A stretch of 15,952 nt of DNA from JACPLA01 sp035291905 (GCA_035291905.1 DATDRF010000186.1:1-15952); one strand, 5' to 3'. Counted from the first letter of the stretch, positions 7,060 to 15,309 are shown. Program-made: numbers and translations. Notes: generated by a model not told the origin, from the sequence alone.

Positions 7060-9618
7060 ATGAACATGATCGGTAACACTATATCACATTACAGAATTCT
7101 GGAGAAATTGGGCGAGGGGGGAATGGGTGTAGTTTATAAAGCCCAGGATCTGAAACTTGACCGATTCGCCGCCTTAAAAATCCTCTCACCGCATCTAACA
7201 GCAACAGAAGAAAACAAGAAACGCTTTGCAAATGAGGCCAAAGCTGTTTCAGCACTTGACCACCCGAATATTTGCACTCTCTACGAACTTGGCGACACCG
7301 AAGATGGACAGATGTTCATTTCAATGGCGTACTATGAAGGGGAAACAATTCGCCACAAGATCAAAAACCAGCCTCTTCCTGTGGGGATGGCCCTTGATGT
7401 TGCAATCAAGACCGCCCAAGGCCTTAGGAAAGCACACGAAAAGGGAATTGTACATCGTGACATCAAGACCGATAACATCATGATCACTGAAGATGGAGAA
7501 ACCAAGGTCATGGATTTCGGTCTTGCGAGCATTGTTGGTGCGTCAACCTTAACAAGAGTAGGCGGAACGGTCGGGACAATGCCGTATATGTCTCCTGAGC
7601 AGGCTCGTGGTGAGAAGGTTGATCACCGATCTGATATCTGGTCCTTGGGTGTGGTCATCTATGAAATGGTCACTGGGCAACTCCCCTTCAAAAGCGAATA
7701 CAACGAAGCACTGGTATATTCGATATTGAATGAAGAGCCGCATCCTATGACAGCCCTCCGATCTGGCGTGCCAATGGATCTCGAGCGGATAGTACGGAAG
7801 GCGATGCACAAAAACACCGGTGAAAGATATCAAAGCGTTAGCGATATGGCTGTGGATCTCAGGCAATTGCAGAAAACCCCGGCGGAATCTGCACTCGAGC
7901 ATCATTGGTTTCCCAAGAAACCATTCCTCTCATTTGGGCGATCTATTCGAATTGGCTCCATCCTTATTCTTTCAATTGCCGCTATCATATATACGATCAC
8001 GCAGTATATGCGCTCGCCGCTTCCATTTTCTAGTCGTCAAATTACTTTCGCTGGAAAATCTTTTCGTCCTGTGATTTCTCCTGATGGACAATTTGTGGCG
8101 TACGAGGAACGGAGCAGAGAGGATCCTTCCAAAACGAAGTTACTTATTCAGGATCTTGCTAGTGTTGCGCCTGCTGTGAGTATTCTAGATTTGAAGAGTA
8201 TCCTGGATCTGGCATGGTCGGCGGATGGGACACAGCTGCTTGTTGCAGGTTCGAGCGACAAAGAAGGTTGGGCCACTTGGCTGTTGTCCAGGATAGGGGG
8301 ACCACCGAAACGAACCGTACAAGCCGCGAGGGTAAGCTGGGCTCCCGACAAGGCGAAGTTTGCAGCAATTCATGTGAGGGTTCCCGGCTGGAACAGTATT
8401 TGGATTGTGAATCTTTCGGTCGGCAACTTTGACACCCTTTATGTAAATGTGGGAAATCATCTCCTCAGCGGAGTGGACTGGTCCCCGAGTGGCAATAGAT
8501 TGCTTTTTCTTTCCCAGGACATAGAAGATGCTCGAGATAGACTGGGGAAGAATACGCTGTGGACGATTGGAATAGACGGAGAGCACCAACAAAAAATCTG
8601 TGACGATGTGGTTGCGGCTCGGTGGTCTCCAACCGGTGAGTCTATCTATTGTTTTGTAGCCGACACATTGTACAAGATAGAGGTCGGGAAGGTAAAGGGA
8701 TCCAGAAGATTTATTCTGACTTTTCCCCACTTTGGCGGTTTCTTTTCTGTGACGAAAGATGAGAAACGCTTGTGGACTACATCGGATTACGTCAGTTCCG
8801 AGATGTATTTGCATAATGTCGGAAGCAAGAAAGCTGCAAGCGTGTCACTGAAAGAACAGATCACTGCAGATTTACACGATGCAGTACAACCAAGGATAGA
8901 CCCGAGAAAAGAGTATGTGGCGTTGATAGATGATGGAATCGCATTCCGAATATCTATTACGGAACGACAAAAGGAACAACTTGCACCCCTGCGTGACTGT
9001 TATGGATTGGCCTGGAGTCCCGATAGCCAGCGAATCGTTATTGGCGCCACGACCGACGGTGTGAGCAAGCTGTATCTTTATGGATACCAAGGAATACAAG
9101 CCCTCCGCGAAGCAAGTGTGGGGGAGATTGCCTGGTTCCCGGGAGAAAGGGTCCTTTACTCAGGAAAAGACTTTGGACATGAGTTCCTTGATATTCGCAC
9201 AGGGCGGCAGGAACCATTCCCGGCCTTGGATCGCTATTGGCCCTTGTGGAATGTTCGTTATTCATCAGACGGACAATCCGTGGCTTTCCGTAGTTCGAAA
9301 CGCGGAGCGTACGGTTTGTGGACTTTGTCGCTTCTTGATTCTACGGCAAGACGTTGGTCAAGTGACAACTCAACCTATCCAATTCGCTGGTCAGCCGATA
9401 ACCAGGGGATCTATGTATTGACGACTGGTGAACCATCTCAGATACAGTTTCTGAGAAGGAACGAAAGCACTCCACAGTCCATGTTCGTGTTTCCGTTACG
9501 CATGAACAATCCTGATGCCGTAGACATAACCCCGGATGGCAAGTCAGTCGTATACATCTTATCAGAGCTTTATTCAAACCTATGGGTTGTCGAAAACTTT
9601 GATCCCGATGCACGGTAG
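7060..9618 (+). CDS. membrane Ser/Thr protein kinase with TolB/WD40-like propeller
   Basis: An 852-aa Hanks-type (PknB-like) kinase. The glycine loop is at 18-25 (GEGGMGVV), the ATP-binding Lys is K40 (AALK), the helix-C Glu is about E59, the catalytic loop is HRDIKTDN (132-139), the metal-binding DFG is at 152-154 and the P+1 SPE motif is at 178-180. All catalytic residues are present. One membrane helix at about 298-317 leads to a C-terminal half with about ten repeats of the type WSPDGxxI (ISPDGQFVAY, WSADGTQLL, WSPSGNRLL, WSPDSQRIVI, ITPDGKSVVY), a beta-propeller probably outside the cytoplasm acting as sensor or scaffold. The start is uncertain: TTG 7051, ATG 7060 and ATG 7066 are all in frame. 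ATG 7060 is chosen, although family members often begin at the equivalent of 7066. The gene has its own promoter and leader hairpin. Substrate unknown. Confidence 0.9.
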   Translation: MNMIGNTISHYRILEKLGEGGMGVVYKAQDLKLDRFAALKILSPHLTATEENKKRFANEAKAVSALDHPNICTLYELGDTEDGQMFISMAYYEGETIRHKIKNQPLPVGMALDVAIKTAQGLRKAHEKGIVHRDIKTDNIMITEDGETKVMDFGLASIVGASTLTRVGGTVGTMPYMSPEQARGEKVDHRSDIWSLGVVIYEMVTGQLPFKSEYNEALVYSILNEEPHPMTALRSGVPMDLERIVRKAMHKNTGERYQSVSDMAVDLRQLQKTPAESALEHHWFPKKPFLSFGRSIRIGSILILSIAAIIYTITQYMRSPLPFSSRQITFAGKSFRPVISPDGQFVAYEERSREDPSKTKLLIQDLASVAPAVSILDLKSILDLAWSADGTQLLVAGSSDKEGWATWLLSRIGGPPKRTVQAARVSWAPDKAKFAAIHVRVPGWNSIWIVNLSVGNFDTLYVNVGNHLLSGVDWSPSGNRLLFLSQDIEDARDRLGKNTLWTIGIDGEHQQKICDDVVAARWSPTGESIYCFVADTLYKIEVGKVKGSRRFILTFPHFGGFFSVTKDEKRLWTTSDYVSSEMYLHNVGSKKAASVSLKEQITADLHDAVQPRIDPRKEYVALIDDGIAFRISITERQKEQLAPLRDCYGLAWSPDSQRIVIGATTDGVSKLYLYGYQGIQALREASVGEIAWFPGERVLYSGKDFGHEFLDIRTGRQEPFPALDRYWPLWNVRYSSDGQSVAFRSSKRGAYGLWTLSLLDSTARRWSSDNSTYPIRWSADNQGIYVLTTGEPSQIQFLRRNESTPQSMFVFPLRMNNPDAVDITPDGKSVVYILSELYSNLWVVENFDPDAR

Positions 9619-9686
9619 CCACTGGAACCGCCGTTACATCATTGTTCTTAAAGGCAAGGCATCGCTTAAAGTACAGGATGCAAGAA

Positions 9687-9721
9687 GATGCAATCCTGCT
9701 TTTAAAACAATAGATTGCATC
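9687..9721. repeat. 9-bp inverted repeat after the kinase gene
   Basis: GATGCAATC (9687-9695) and GATTGCATC (9713-9721) form a perfect 9-bp stem with a 17-nt AT-rich loop, about 70 bp after the kinase stop. There is no T-run after it, so it is more likely an mRNA 3' stabiliser or a protein site than a terminator. Confidence 0.4.
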
Positions 9722-9742
9722 CGAGGAATAAGAAGAATTCAG

Positions 9743-9820
9743 TTAGCATTCTTGTTAGCACCAGGCCGGAAAATACAGGAATCCACAAGAACATGGCTGA
9801 CCTCCTGCTGGGCAAGCAGT
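9743..9820 (+). repeat. dispersed two-part element, copy B
   Basis: Left part TTAGCATTCTTGTTAGCA (9743-9760), a 39-nt spacer, and right part ACCTCCTGC then GGGCAAGCAG (9800-9819), with hairpin CTGCT-GGGCA-AGCAG. Its outermost stem pair differs from copy A on both sides (C-G to T-A), so pairing is kept. It lies in the 329-bp gap between the kinase and the TerB-like gene. Confidence 0.65.
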
Positions 9821-9856
9821 TGGCACAGGCTGAATAACACATGGAACAGGACAGCG

Positions 9857-9879
9857 TGGGCAAAGCCCAACTCTTTTTT
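9857..9879 (+). terminator. possible intrinsic terminator
   Basis: TGGGC-AAA-GCCCA (9857-9869) is a GC-rich five-pair hairpin followed after four bases by TTTTTT (9874-9879). The short stem and the gap before the T-run make it only moderately convincing. It is placed to end transcription from the kinase before the next gene. Confidence 0.4.
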
Positions 9880-9947
9880 CCTGGTGTTGCGTCTGATTTT
9901 AGACCACAGTAATTTAGGACATCCTATCAGGATAACGGGATAAGCGA

Positions 9948-10277
9948 ATGTCTGACTCAAATGCATCATCTGGTTCGGTTCCTGCTCATATCTATCTCAT
10001 GGCTCTGAAGCGGGGTTGGGCAGATGGAACGCTTACGAAGGACGAAGAGACATTGCTGACAACGCTTCGGAAAGCCTTGGACATTTCCGATGAACAGCAT
10101 GATGACCTTCAAAAAGAAGCCTATCTGGATATTTATCTGGAGGCGATTGTGGGGGCATGGGAGGATGGTATCTTGCAGGCCGAGGATTCGGAGAAATCGG
10201 AGGAATTGCGCGAACGCTTTCACATCTCGGCCCAAGATCATCTCAAAATAGAACGGCAAGTCAGAGAGTTTGTCTGA
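9948..10277 (+). CDS. small protein of two TerB-like helical repeats
   Basis: A 109-aa acidic protein made of two tandem copies of a ~40-residue unit: WADGTLTKDEETLLTTLR followed by LDISDEQHDDL, then WEDGILQAEDSEKSEELR followed by FHISAQDHLKI. The pattern W-x-D-G-x-L, E-x3-L-x2-L-R, then I-S-x3-H resembles helical TerB-like (tellurite resistance B-like) repeats in signalling and stress proteins; no enzyme motif is visible. The upstream GGGATAAG is a weak ribosome-binding site. After the TGA at 10275-10277 the same frame stays open for 50 more codons to a TAA at 10428-10430 and reads as a charged then Pro-rich tail (IEEERELESLTKV, PQETPPQKPLPQAGRP). The annotated end may therefore be a premature stop in a longer gene. 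The function is unknown; the location between two kinases suggests a signalling role only weakly. Confidence 0.72.
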   Translation: MSDSNASSGSVPAHIYLMALKRGWADGTLTKDEETLLTTLRKALDISDEQHDDLQKEAYLDIYLEAIVGAWEDGILQAEDSEKSEELRERFHISAQDHLKIERQVREFV

Positions 10278-10430
10278 AGCAGAAAGTGTGAAAGAATCCC
10301 CAATCCAAGTGCTCGCATCGAGGAGGAGCGAGAACTCGAATCGTTGACTAAAGTGTCGAGACCATTACGCCGGAGAAAACCGCAAGAGACACCACCTCAA
10401 AAGCCTCTTCCACAAGCTGGACGTCCATAA

Positions 10431-10868
10431 TCGTCGTGGACTCCTCGCAAAGGCCGGCAACGAACTTCTTATCTAATCTGTCACAATCTCGCTCGTTCGG
10501 AAGCGGCACCTTGGGACACACATGGTGCTGAGAGGCTATTCTACATGATTGCTTGACATTCGCAAAAATTTTGTAGAACATCAGCAAGAACACCATCCAA
10601 GAGGGGTCTATCCGTGACCAATGCTCCTCCCGCATTGGCTTGCCGCGTTCGGTTCGACACTATCGTCAATCCAAAAAGCCCTTCGTTTCCATGTGAGTCT
10701 TGCATACCTCGTAGGCCAATCGTTGCAAACCTGCCAAGTTTCACAAGAAGTTCATTCTCCGAAATGCAATGCCCTGAAAGTAAAGACCTCGCATTCGATG
10801 ATTCCAGGAAGGCCGTGGGTAGTTTCTTGCCGTCTTCCACCAAACACTAAAAAAAGAAGGAAAACCCA
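10431..10868. other. gene-free stretch before the hybrid histidine kinase
   Basis: No convincing gene. Two overlapping minus-strand frames (10541-10843, and 10348-10635, whose 3' part extends left of this stretch) and a plus-strand frame (10614-10850) are open. None has a ribosome-binding site, a known motif or a recognisable family. The two minus-strand frames could be pieces of one decayed gene. The last 20 bases carry AGAAGGA, the ribosome-binding site for the next gene. Confidence 0.35.
10539..10578 (+). promoter_or_regulatory. possible promoter/operator with 7-bp inverted repeat
   Basis: TTCTACA (10539-10545) and TGTAGAA (10572-10578) are perfect inverted repeats enclosing a consensus -35-like TTGACA (10553-10558). 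The -10 region is poor (TAGAAC at a 15-nt spacing), and the kinase start is about 290 bp downstream, so this is tentative. Confidence 0.22.
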
Positions 10869-13800
10869 ATGAGAATTCTTCTCGTCGACGATCAGGAGCT
10901 TCACCGAAAGGTGGTTAGGGCGCGCCTGAAGCGTGCGGGCCATACAATCCTCGAAGCTTCCGACGGGACGGAAGCTTTAGAAATTCTCGAAAAGGGCAAG
11001 GTTGAGGCAGTCATCGCCGACGTATTGATGCCGAAGATGGATGGGTATGAACTTTGCCAGAATATTCGTAGTTCTTCCCGGCTGTCGGGCCTGCCGCTGA
11101 TCCTGTATTCAGCCATCTATACATCTCCTGAGGACGAGAAGACGGCGCTTGCAGCGGGAGCGGATTTGTTTTTCCGAAAACCCGTCGCAGAAGAGGACCT
11201 TCTTTCGGGACTTGAGGTTCTCATCTCCCGCGCTCGAGGTAAGCCGCGGGCAAAACGTAAGCTTAAGAAGAGTCATGCTTTGAAGGAATACAGTGTGCGG
11301 CTCGTGGAAAAGCTCGAGGAGAAGAATGAGGAGCTCGAGGAGAGCCAGGCAAGGTTTCAGACGCTGGTGAAGACGGTCGCATCGGCGATTTTCATCTATC
11401 AATCGGGCAAAATCCTCTACGCCAATTCTGCCGCGGAGGAGCTGACCGGTTATGAAGTGGCAGGCCTTCTCAGAATGTCGCCCCTTGATATTATCTATCC
11501 AGAAGATCGCGACCTTGCCTCGCGGAGGCTGTTCATGGGGCAAGGCATTGTTGAAACCTCTTCGAGAATGGATATTCGAGTGGTTGCGAGCACGGGCGCG
11601 GTGAAGTGGGTCGATTTTTCTGCGACCCACATTGAGTATGGCGGCGGACAAGCGGTCATAGGCACGGCTCTGGACATCACCAAGCGGAAACAGGCGGAGC
11701 AGAGCCTGCAGGAAAGTGAAGAGCGCTTTCGAGGGCTGGTCGATGACAGTCTCGGATTGATCTGTATTCATGACCTGAAGGGCAAACTCCTCGATGTCAA
11801 TCCTGCAGCCCTCGAGAGGCTTGGCTATCAACGGGAAGAGATGATCGGAGAGAATTTGAAGACCTTCCTTGCGCCGGGCGCGGCACAGCCCTTTGACGAA
11901 TATCTTGAAACGATCAAGAAAGAAAGAACAGCCAGTGGGCTGATGCGCATTGTGACGAAGAGTGGGAAGGAGCGATTCTGGCTTTATCGGAATGTGCTGA
12001 GGGAGAAAAAGTGGGAGATGCCGTACGTGCTTGCTCATGCGCTCGATATCACAGAACAACAGGAAAGCCAGGAACGGCTCGAGAAGGAGGAGGAGATCCT
12101 GCGCGAGATCTTTGAGGCAGAACCTGAATGTGTGAAAATCACAGACGCCGCCGGAACGATTTTGCAGATGAACCAGGCCGGATTGTATATGGTCGGGGCG
12201 GCCGACATATCGGGCGTTTTAGGGAAATCCATCTATGACCTGATCAAGCCGGCCTATCATCCGGCCTTTCAGAAATTGACCAATGAGGTGCTTTCTGGGA
12301 AAAAGGGATTGCTTGAGTTCGAGCTTGTAGGCCTTAACGGCATAGAGCGCTGGATGGAGACACATGCTGTGTTCTTCCGAGGCACCGAACTTGGCGAACC
12401 GGCAATGCTCAGCGTGACTCGGGATATTACGGAGCGTAAGAAGGCTGCCGCGGAGATCGAACGGACGAAGTCGTATCTGGAGAGCATTCTTGAGAACTCG
12501 CTGGACTTGATCTTTACGGTTCGCAAGGATGGATCCTTGGGATACATCAATCCACAGCTCGAGAGGATGTTTGGATACAGGAAAGATGAGGTTGTGGGAA
12601 AGAATTTCCTCGATTTCATTCCAGACTACAAGAAGGAATTCATGCTTGGGAAGTGGAAGGAGATTAGCGAAGGCATTGCCGGAACGTATGAGACGGAAGT
12701 GCTGAAGGCAGATGGATCGATTGCGTATTGTCTCGTCTCCCATTCGAGTGTGCGGGGATATGAAGAATTCTTGGTGATCCTCAAGGACATTACCGAACGA
12801 AAGAAAGCGGAAGACAAGATCAAAGAGCAGGCCGCCCTCCTCGATGTGGACCCGGCGGCCATTTCAGTGATTGATGAAGAGGGTCGTGTTCTTTTCTGGA
12901 ATCGGTCTGCTGAACGAATGTACGGTTGGCAGAGAGAAGAGATCGTAGGAACAAAGATCGCAGAGCGTCTGCCTGAATCATTGGAGACAACGTATGGGGA
13001 GGCAAGAAGGACAGCTCTGGAAAAGGGGCGATGGCAGGGAGAATGGACCCACAGGCAAGGAGAAAAGACCGAGCTCATCGTCGAAAGTGATTGGACTCTC
13101 GTGAAGGAGACTGAAGGAAAACCAAAGTTCATTTACGTCGTTGATTCCGATATTACGGAACGAAAGAGGCTCGAGGGGCAGGTTCTGCGGGCTCAGAGGA
13201 TGGAAAGTTTGGGGATGATCGCTGGCGGCATCGCTCATGAGTTAAACAACGTCCTTGGGCCTATCTTTCTCTCCCTCGGGATGCTCCAGAGGGAAGTGAC
13301 TGATGAACGAATCAAGAAGTTGCTGCAGATGATTGAGATGAGCAGTAAGCGTGGTTCGGAGATTGTGAAGCAAATCCTGGGATTTGTCAGAGGCGTCGAG
13401 GAAAAGCGCGTGGTGGTGTCACCCGCGATGCTAGTAAAGGAGATCGAACATCTCGTCATGCAGACCTTTCCCAAGACTATTCAAGTTCGAACCCGACTGT
13501 CGAAGGATTTGTGGCCTGTCATTGGCAACGCAACGCAGCTCCACCAAGTCCTCCTTAATCTGTGCATTAACGCGCGCGATGCAATGCCACGCGGAGGGGT
13601 GCTGACACTCGATGGCGAAAATCAGATCTTGGATGAACACTATGCCCGACTCCATCCCTCGGTAAATGCCGGAGCCTATATTATGCTCACAATCACCGAT
13701 ACCGGCATGGGGATTCCCCCAGAGGTGGTTGGAAGAATATTCGAACCCTTCTTTACCACAAAAGGAAAAGAAAAGGGAACAGGGCTCGGGCTCTCGGTCG

Positions 13801-14315
13801 TTGCTGGCATTGTCCAGAACCATGGGGGACTTGTCAACGTTTACAGCGAAGCAGGCAAGGGAGCGAGTTTCAGGATTTATCTGCCGGCGCTTCACTCGAG
13901 CGAGACAGAACAGGCTGTGGAAGAAAAGAAGAACCTTCCGTTTGGACACGGGGAGACCATCCTCATTGTGGAGGATGAGCCGCTTGTTCTCGAGATCGCC
14001 AAAGAAACGCTTGAAAGCTATGGGTATCGAGTTTTGGGAGCAAGCGACGGCACGGAGGCGATGGGACTCTATGCCGAGAACAAAGAACGGGTTGCCCTGG
14101 TTTTGTGCGATATGGCGATGCCGTTCATGGATGGTCCATCTACCATCCGGGGGCTCCAAAAATTGAATGCCAATGTGAAGGTTATCGTCACAAGCGGTTT
14201 TGCCGATGCTGGAAAAGTTCTAACAGAATTTGGGGATACGGTGAAAGCATTCCTGCCGAAGCCTTTTCCCGCGGACAAGCTGGTTCAAAGTATCCACGAC
14301 ATATTGAACAAATAA
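10869..14315 (+). CDS. hybrid sensor histidine kinase, REC-PAS(5)-HisKA-HATPase-REC
   Basis: A 1148-aa hybrid histidine kinase with no membrane segment or signal peptide, so a soluble sensor. N-terminal receiver: D7/D8, phospho-acceptor D51 (IADVLMP), K104 (FRKP). A short coiled coil at about 140-160 is followed by five PAS/PAC units at roughly 160-276, 283-398, 408-525, 533-646 and 654-768, each ending in a D-I-T-x-R/Q-type PAC signature such as DITERK. The HisKA H-box is GGIAHELNN with phospho-acceptor H790. The HATPase has NLCINARDAM (897-906), DTGMGIP (944-950), FEPFFTT (958-964) and GTGLGLS (970-976). C-terminal receiver: E1035/D1036, D1081 (LCDMAMP), K1131 (LPKP). All phosphotransfer residues are present. 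AGAAGGA lies upstream of the start. Receivers at both ends suggest input from another kinase and output to a downstream phosphotransfer protein. The signal is unknown. Confidence 0.93.
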   Translation: MRILLVDDQELHRKVVRARLKRAGHTILEASDGTEALEILEKGKVEAVIADVLMPKMDGYELCQNIRSSSRLSGLPLILYSAIYTSPEDEKTALAAGADLFFRKPVAEEDLLSGLEVLISRARGKPRAKRKLKKSHALKEYSVRLVEKLEEKNEELEESQARFQTLVKTVASAIFIYQSGKILYANSAAEELTGYEVAGLLRMSPLDIIYPEDRDLASRRLFMGQGIVETSSRMDIRVVASTGAVKWVDFSATHIEYGGGQAVIGTALDITKRKQAEQSLQESEERFRGLVDDSLGLICIHDLKGKLLDVNPAALERLGYQREEMIGENLKTFLAPGAAQPFDEYLETIKKERTASGLMRIVTKSGKERFWLYRNVLREKKWEMPYVLAHALDITEQQESQERLEKEEEILREIFEAEPECVKITDAAGTILQMNQAGLYMVGAADISGVLGKSIYDLIKPAYHPAFQKLTNEVLSGKKGLLEFELVGLNGIERWMETHAVFFRGTELGEPAMLSVTRDITERKKAAAEIERTKSYLESILENSLDLIFTVRKDGSLGYINPQLERMFGYRKDEVVGKNFLDFIPDYKKEFMLGKWKEISEGIAGTYETEVLKADGSIAYCLVSHSSVRGYEEFLVILKDITERKKAEDKIKEQAALLDVDPAAISVIDEEGRVLFWNRSAERMYGWQREEIVGTKIAERLPESLETTYGEARRTALEKGRWQGEWTHRQGEKTELIVESDWTLVKETEGKPKFIYVVDSDITERKRLEGQVLRAQRMESLGMIAGGIAHELNNVLGPIFLSLGMLQREVTDERIKKLLQMIEMSSKRGSEIVKQILGFVRGVEEKRVVVSPAMLVKEIEHLVMQTFPKTIQVRTRLSKDLWPVIGNATQLHQVLLNLCINARDAMPRGGVLTLDGENQILDEHYARLHPSVNAGAYIMLTITDTGMGIPPEVVGRIFEPFFTTKGKEKGTGLGLSVVAGIVQNHGGLVNVYSEAGKGASFRIYLPALHSSETEQAVEEKKNLPFGHGETILIVEDEPLVLEIAKETLESYGYRVLGASDGTEAMGLYAENKERVALVLCDMAMPFMDGPSTIRGLQKLNANVKVIVTSGFADAGKVLTEFGDTVKAFLPKPFPADKLVQSIHDILNK

Positions 14316-14369
14316 GTTCTGGCGGAGTGCCGGTCAACGAAGAAAGATCTCTCAAGAAAGAGATGAGTC

Positions 14370-14753
14370 ATGGATGACAATGCAGTTCTGGTTCTATTGA
14401 GAAAGCCGGCCCTGGAATTCATCCGTGAATTGAGAACGCATGTTGATGCCGATTCCGAGTATGTCAAAAACCATTGGGACGAGTTGTTTCCCAAGGCGCA
14501 GGGCTTTCTTCTCAAGGGAGGCATTTTCTGGGATGTTCGGATTCTTGAGCGAGATTCAATGAGCATTCTTGAACAGGCAATTGTGCGGCTTCAGACAAAT
14601 CGAAAAATAGCCCGTTTAGGAGCGGGGAGATTTGTAACGCGCGCCGAGAATTCCACCAACGGCACCAGCATCCCGTCGAACCGTCACGAAATTAGGTGCC
14701 GCGTTCTCCAGCAAATATCAGCGTTGCCATTAGCAAGTATGTTAGCACATTAG
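14370..14753 (+). CDS. small hypothetical protein behind the histidine kinase
   Basis: A 127-codon frame 54 bp after the hybrid kinase, probably co-transcribed. Residues 1-80 are protein-like: LLRKPALEFIRELRTHVDA, then WDELFPKAQGFLLKGGIFWDV. I do not recognise a family. From about residue 85 (position ~14625) the sequence becomes Ser/Asn/Arg-rich without periodicity, and the frame ends inside copy C of the dispersed element, so the real protein may originally have been longer or different and the present 3' end may be a later junction. The ribosome-binding site is weak (GAGATGAG). No catalytic motif or membrane segment is seen. Confidence 0.5.
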   Translation: MDDNAVLVLLRKPALEFIRELRTHVDADSEYVKNHWDELFPKAQGFLLKGGIFWDVRILERDSMSILEQAIVRLQTNRKIARLGAGRFVTRAENSTNGTSIPSNRHEIRCRVLQQISALPLASMLAH

Positions 14754-14809
14754 ATTTTTCGTTCATTTCTCACCGAGACTGCATGGAGACCTCCTGCTTG
14801 GAGAGCAGG
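14730..14809 (+). repeat. dispersed two-part element, copy C
   Basis: Left part TTAGCAAGTATGTTAGCA (14730-14747), a 41-nt spacer, and right part ACCTCCTGC then TTGGAGAGCAGG (14789-14809), with hairpin CTGCT-TGGAG-AGCAG. The loop differs from A and B but the stem is kept. It overlaps the end of the preceding small frame. Confidence 0.62.
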
Positions 14810-14891
14810 TGGCGCACCCTTCTCGGCGGAATCGAAGCGGCTCCTCAAGATTCGCTGCGGAATACATATTTGCAGTTTCTGTGTAAATCCT

Positions 14892-15066
14892 ATGCCTCCT
14901 CCCTACATCCAAACCATCCGTGAAGAAATCCTCTATGAGTATGCGAAGCTGATCTCGCGATCCGCGTACGGCCGCTTCAAGGGGCTTTATCATCGAGCGG
15001 TTCAAGAAGCTCCGTGATGGCGAGATACTTTTCAATCGAGTGTGGTTGCCTTTATCAAGCGAGTGA
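14892..15066 (+). pseudogene. decayed HNH-type endonuclease-like gene
   Basis: The ATG at 14892 opens a frame reading MPPPYIQTIREEILYEYAKL then ISRSAYG. I recall this start from a family of HNH endonuclease-like proteins of about 170-200 aa, where it is followed by YGF-x3-RFKKLRDGEI. Here that continuation (GFIIERFKKLRDGEI) is present but one frame over; the break is at the run GGGG (14981-14984), fitting a one-base insertion. The shifted frame then stops at 15064-15066. The zinc-knuckle and HNH region expected next is not readable, though scattered similarity (HSLIP...GG, about 15142-15172) suggests sequence decayed to about 15230. No ribosome-binding site is visible. Family assignment rests on memory of the N-terminal motif. 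Confidence 0.55.
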
Positions 15067-15150
15067 CGAAGCAGCACAATCCAGCACGATACTGTTTTGG
15101 GAGCCTGGGCGGCCACGGCACATAACGGGCCGCAATGCGACATTCGCTCA

Positions 15151-15171
15151 TCCCGCCAGACAACGGCGGGA
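15151..15171. repeat. 7-bp GC-rich hairpin
   Basis: TCCCGCC (15151-15157) and GGCGGGA (15165-15171) are perfectly complementary around a 7-nt loop, inside the decayed HNH region. It resembles the CCCGCC-type palindromes further right and may mark an insertion that helped break the gene. Confidence 0.45.
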
Positions 15172-15309
15172 CACAAAAAGCGTGTTTGATATGGCAATTG
15201 CTGCACCCTCAGTTGAAAGTGAATAATGTGGTGATTCAAGGATTTGTGGATACTGCCGCTGGATGGTGAATTTCGAACATTATGCAACGTAGTTGTTCTT
15301 TTCTCTTGT

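Noticed and set aside
11109..12059. 316-codon minus-strand open frame
   Set aside because: It lies opposite the receiver and PAS domains of the histidine kinase; codon structure follows the plus strand.
6823..14747. TTAGCA pairs as integron attC sites delimiting cassettes
   Set aside because: GTTAGCA breaks the GTTRRRY consensus at two positions and the hexamers are direct, not inverted. Same orientation after genes is suggestive but insufficient.
14789..14812. tRNA gene (CCTGC-TTGGAGA-GCAGG looks like an anticodon arm)
   Set aside because: No D-arm, T-arm (GTTCRANYC) or acceptor stem can be formed on either strand around any of the three copies.
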